Assembly: GCF_014982805.1 (NCBI RefSeq)
Contig: NZ_JADCKC010000002.1
Coordinates: forward strand, 310,001 to 374,000
Direction: 5' to 3'
From: Gemmiger gallinarum
GTDB taxonomy: Bacteria > Bacillota > Clostridia > Oscillospirales > Ruminococcaceae
Length of the DNA stretch: 64,000 nucleotides
Part shown: positions 61,647 through 64,000 of the stretch, one piece after another
How positions within the stretch are numbered: the first letter of the stretch is position 1
How the letters are laid out: each line of letters opens with the position of its first letter
Program-made: the position numbers and the translations under genes
Notes under the pieces: model-generated
What the model was told of the DNA's origin: nothing
The model's input: the letters and a program-made list of their open reading frames with translations, nothing else
Database searches by the model: none

Positions 61647-62159
61647 TTATTTGGTCACCTTGATCATGTCGGCGCCGGGCTCCACTTCGCCGGAAGCCAC
61701 AACGTCCACGTCGGCAAACTCATCGGTGTTGGTGATGACGGTGATGACCACCGCGGGATGACCCGCCGCCTTGATCTTGTCCAGATCCATGGTGAGCAGC
61801 AGCTGACCCTTCTTGATCTTGTCGCCCACCTTGACGTTGGCGCTGAAGCCGTCACCCTTCATTTCAACCGTATCCACGCCCACATGGATGAGCACTTCCA
61901 CGCCGCCGTTGCCCTGAATGCCCAGCGCATGCAGAGTGTCGGGAGCCTGAGTGATGACGCCGTCCACCGGAGCAAACACCTTGCCCTCGGCAGGATCGAT
62001 GCCGCAACACTTGCCCAGAATGCCCTGTGCAAAGACATCATCAGGGATAGATTCCATCGGGACGATGGTGCCCTTGGCGTCGGCGGCAACCATCATGGGG
62101 CCGGTGGGGGCGGGAGTTTCAGGTTCTGCCTTTTTCTTGAAAATGTCAAAAAATCCCAT
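61647..62159 (-). CDS. crr: PTS IIA component, glucose family
   Basis: 170 codons from the ATG at 62159. A single-domain EIIA-Glc: it takes phosphate from HPr and passes it to an IIB domain, and in many Firmicutes serves several IICB transporters. GVEVLIHVGVDTVEMKG holds the phosphorylated His, and DTLHALGI the second active-site His. FAPVDGVI and VVITNTDEF-type motifs fit. A short basic N-terminal tail (MGFFDIFKKKAE) may bind the membrane. It stands alone with its own promoter; no other PTS gene is in the window. Confidence 0.92.
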   Translation of the reverse strand: MGFFDIFKKKAEPETPAPTGPMMVAADAKGTIVPMESIPDDVFAQGILGKCCGIDPAEGKVFAPVDGVITQAPDTLHALGIQGNGGVEVLIHVGVDTVEMKGDGFSANVKVGDKIKKGQLLLTMDLDKIKAAGHPAVVITVITNTDEFADVDVVASGEVEPGADMIKVTK

Positions 62160-62232
62160 TGTCGTTCTCTCCTTTGATTGTTTGGCGGCCGTGGCCCGGG
62201 GCTGCGGCCGACTGTCTGGATATTCTGAGCCT

Positions 62233-62262
62233 ATTATATCGTGCTCCGGCATGGAAAATCAA
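62233..62262 (-). promoter_or_regulatory. Promoter of the IIA-Glc gene
   Basis: TTGATT, 18 bases, perfect TATAAT on the minus strand, about 70 bases before the ATG. Confidence 0.75.
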
Positions 62263-62300
62263 TGCCGACAGCCCCCTTGTCTGACAAAACGTCAAAAAAT

Positions 62301-62918
62301 TCACGGTTTGGTCATATCCTGAGCCACCTGTCCCGGCAGCCGCACCGTGGTGGCCGCCGTCCGGATGGCGCGCACCGCATCCCACAGCAGCGCCGCCATG
62401 CGGTCGGGGGATTCCTTGCGTCCGTTGAGCAGCCAGGTCTCGATGCTGCCCACACAGCCATTGACCGCAAAACTGGTCAGGTAAAGCTGCCGGGGCGTCT
62501 CACAGCCGGGCTCGGCAAAATGGCCGATGCAGCGGCGCTCCAGCATCTCGCGGATGCGGCGCACAAACACCGGGTCGCCGTTGGGGCCCATCAGCGCGCT
62601 GCACAGCGCCTCATTCTCATTGAGATAGGCAAACAGCGTGCGCAGTGCCTCGGGCGGGACATCACTGTCCAGGCTGGGCAGAAGCACCCCCATCAGGGCG
62701 TCCAAACCCTCAAACTGTTCCCGCTCGATCTGGGCCAGAAGATCGTAAATATCGGTATAGTGGAAATAAAACGTGCCCCGGCTCACCTTGGCAAGGGCGG
62801 TCAGTTCCCGCACGGTGATCTCCCGCACGGGCTTTTGGGCCAGCAGTGTGATCAGCGCGTCGCACAAACGGCGCTTGGTCATCCGTACGCTGCGGTTAGC
62901 GTCCCCTTTTGCATTCAT
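62301..62918 (-). CDS. TetR family transcriptional regulator
   Basis: 205 codons from the ATG at 62918 (AAAGGTGG upstream). N-terminal helix-turn-helix: RLCDALITLLAQKPVREITVRELTALAKVSRGTFYFHYTDIYDLL, in which TVRELTALAKVSRGTFYFHY is the TetR core. The C-terminal ligand domain resembles those of the group that regulates dihydroxyacetone kinase and similar operons (SFAVNGCVGSIETWLLNGRKESPDRMA). Its promoter lies at 63021-63049, and a 19-bp palindrome just upstream at 63069-63087 is a candidate operator. Confidence 0.9.
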   Translation of the reverse strand: MNAKGDANRSVRMTKRRLCDALITLLAQKPVREITVRELTALAKVSRGTFYFHYTDIYDLLAQIEREQFEGLDALMGVLLPSLDSDVPPEALRTLFAYLNENEALCSALMGPNGDPVFVRRIREMLERRCIGHFAEPGCETPRQLYLTSFAVNGCVGSIETWLLNGRKESPDRMAALLWDAVRAIRTAATTVRLPGQVAQDMTKP

Positions 62919-63020
62919 GGTGCATCCACCTTTCGCCGCGCCACCCGCACAAAGCGGCGCTTTGTTTGAAGGCGGCGCCGGACCTTCCCCGCTCTGGTCC
63001 GGCGACAATACCTTACCATA

Positions 63021-63049
63021 ATAGTAGTTTCCGTGCCTGCAAAAGTCAA
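63021..63049 (-). promoter_or_regulatory. tetR-gene promoter
   Basis: TTGACT, 17 bases, TACTAT on the minus strand. Leader about 95 bases. Confidence 0.7.
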
Positions 63050-63068
63050 GAATTTATGAGTGTTTTGC

Positions 63069-63087
63069 ACAATATTTTCAATATTGT
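63069..63087. promoter_or_regulatory. Perfect 19-bp palindrome, candidate operator
   Basis: ACAATATT-TTC-AATATTGT, an 8+3+8 inverted repeat, lies 20 bases upstream of the tetR -35 box, in the gap between divergent genes. The symmetry and position suit a dimeric regulator such as the adjacent TetR protein. Confidence 0.55.
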
Positions 63088-63170
63088 CATATATTTTTTG
63101 TCTTAAATCACCGGATTTTTATTGTTTCCTGCAATTTTTCCAGCCTTCATCCGCCGGGCTGGAACTGATG

Positions 63171-63179
63171 TGGTATAAT
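63171..63179 (+). promoter_or_regulatory. Extended -10 promoter of the HD-domain gene
   Basis: TGG-TATAAT gives an extended -10 element with no clear -35. The leader to the ATG at 63316 is about 130 bases. Confidence 0.55.
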
Positions 63180-63212
63180 GCATAAAACGGCCCGGGGCTT
63201 TCTGCCGGGTCC

Positions 63213-63260
63213 CATAAGAAAACAGGGCGGCACTTTTTGCACAATCCTCATTTTCTTATG
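63213..63260 (+). repeat. 10-bp inverted repeat in the HD-gene leader
   Basis: CATAAGAAAA at 63213-63222 and TTTTCTTATG at 63251-63260 are exact complements 28 bases apart, inside the leader. A GGCCCGGGCC palindrome follows at about 63275. No T-run follows, so this is not a plain terminator. The remainder of the 62919-63315 gap shows no gene. Confidence 0.6.
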
Positions 63261-63315
63261 TCACCCGCGCTTCCGGCCCGGGCCGCACTTTCAGGATAAA
63301 AGGAGCCTTTCTTCG

Positions 63316-64000
63316 ATGGTTTTCCACACTCAGAAGGCACTGGACGCCTTTGCCGCCTATGCGGCGCACTATAACGATCAGGACCCCAAAGTCCGTCTCA
63401 AGATCGACCACACCTACCGGGTGGCCGGGCTCTGCCGCCGCATCGCCCGCTCTCTGGACCTGCCCGAGGAGGAGGTCCGTCTGGCCTGGCTGTGCGGTTT
63501 GCTCCACGATGTGGGCCGCTTTGAGCAGCTGCGCCGGTTCGGCACTTTCATCGACGCCCAGTCCATCGACCACGCTGCCTGCGGCGCCCAGGTCCTGTTT
63601 GAGGAGGGACACATCCGGGACTATCTGGACGACGATTCCGAGGACGAACTGCTGCATCAGGCGGTGGCCCTGCACAGCGTCTACCGGCTGCCGCCCCTGG
63701 ACGAACGCACGGCACGCTTCTGCAACATTCTGCGGGATGCGGACAAGATCGATATTCTGCGGGCCAACGTGGAGTTTCCCCTGGAGGATATCTACAATGT
63801 TTCCCGGGAAGAGCTGTACCATTCGCCCATCAGCGCCGGGGTGGCGGAGGCCTTCTACGAGCATCACGCCGTGCTGCGCACCCTCAGGCACGGGCCCATC
63901 GACAACATTGTGGGGCATATGTCCCTGGTGTATGAGCTGGTCTTTCCCGAGAGTCTGCGCATCGTAAAGGAGCAGGGATGGCTGGAAAAGCTTATGGCAT
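63316..64000 (+). CDS. HD-domain phosphohydrolase, partial at right edge
   Basis: 228 codons are seen from the ATG at 63316 (AAAAGGAG upstream); the frame is still open at the window end. HD-domain metal ligands are present: the His in KIDHTYRVAGLCRRIA (about residue 32), LLHDVGRFEQ with His-Asp (about 63-64), further His residues in HQAVALHS, and the Asp in RDADKIDIL. The family hydrolyses nucleotides or phosphoesters; this subgroup is not further assigned. Divergent from tetR across a gap with a palindrome, so it may be that regulator's target. Confidence 0.85.
   Translation, partial: MVFHTQKALDAFAAYAAHYNDQDPKVRLKIDHTYRVAGLCRRIARSLDLPEEEVRLAWLCGLLHDVGRFEQLRRFGTFIDAQSIDHAACGAQVLFEEGHIRDYLDDDSEDELLHQAVALHSVYRLPPLDERTARFCNILRDADKIDILRANVEFPLEDIYNVSREELYHSPISAGVAEAFYEHHAVLRTLRHGPIDNIVGHMSLVYELVFPESLRIVKEQGWLEKLMA

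Overview
The window looks like chromosome from a GC-rich member of the Clostridia, most plausibly the Faecalibacterium / Gemmiger / Subdoligranulum branch of Oscillospiraceae. This is an inference from the strong GC bias in third codon positions, Gram-positive-type ribosome binding sites (AGGAGG-like), clean sigma-A promoters with 17-bp spacers, and gene content (Rnf-like genes, DUF4179 anti-sigma, DUF1015, zapA-U32, maf-mreB). About 49 protein genes are supported. I see no rRNA, tRNA, CRISPR array, insertion sequence or prophage.

Layout. 1-7.9 kb (minus): a surface-glycan module with an AT-rich GT-C-like membrane protein running off the left edge, HisH- and HisF-like subunits, and two paralogous N-acetyl-sugar amidotransferases (WbuX/WbpG/PseA type) with an amidohydrolase between them. 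This set is read as acetamidino-sugar formation, not histidine synthesis, because the HisF has lost a catalytic aspartate. 8-9.4 kb (plus): an ArnT/GT39-like membrane glycosyltransferase, divergent from the module. 9.5-15 kb (minus): lower glycolysis (pgk, tpiA, gpmI) and a stomatin/NfeD pair. 15.5-20.2 kb (minus): a GH13 glycosidase and glycogen phosphorylase. 20.5-34.3 kb (plus): zapA-U32 protease, dUTPase, maf, an mreB without mreC/mreD, an ECF-like sigma with its DUF4179 anti-sigma, a lipoprotein, trkA-trkH, a ferredoxin-type aldo/keto reductase and DNA polymerase IV.

34.4-46.7 kb (minus): reading in the direction of transcription, an exopolysaccharide-type run (polyprenyl-phosphate sugar transferase, two GT4, one GT2, UDP-galactopyranose mutase), then an M24 aminopeptidase, rpe, a three-gene Rnf-like cluster (rnfD-rnfE-rnfA only), a DUF1015 protein and a basic disordered protein. 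47-57 kb (minus): an aromatic amino acid operon pheA-aroB-aroC-aroE/K fusion-aroA-tyrA, followed by a WYL regulator and a large membrane protein. 57-64 kb: a membrane-anchored protein with a coupled 55-codon ORF, a DUF624-like membrane protein, a C39-like protein, an orphan HslV-like Ntn hydrolase with a PH-domain partner, a lone PTS IIA-Glc, a TetR regulator and an HD-domain protein cut by the right edge.

The most unusual signals are: (1) an Rnf-like trio in which three of the four cysteines expected to hold the intramembrane iron-sulfur cluster are replaced, and no rnfC, rnfG or rnfB is present; (2) the amidino-sugar module with two amidotransferases and a HisF carrying Gln where the catalytic Asp should be; (3) an orphan HslV-like protein whose predicted N-terminal residue is Ser; (4) the AroE-AroK fusion inside a nearly complete aromatic operon. 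Family assignments come from motif reading without database searches.
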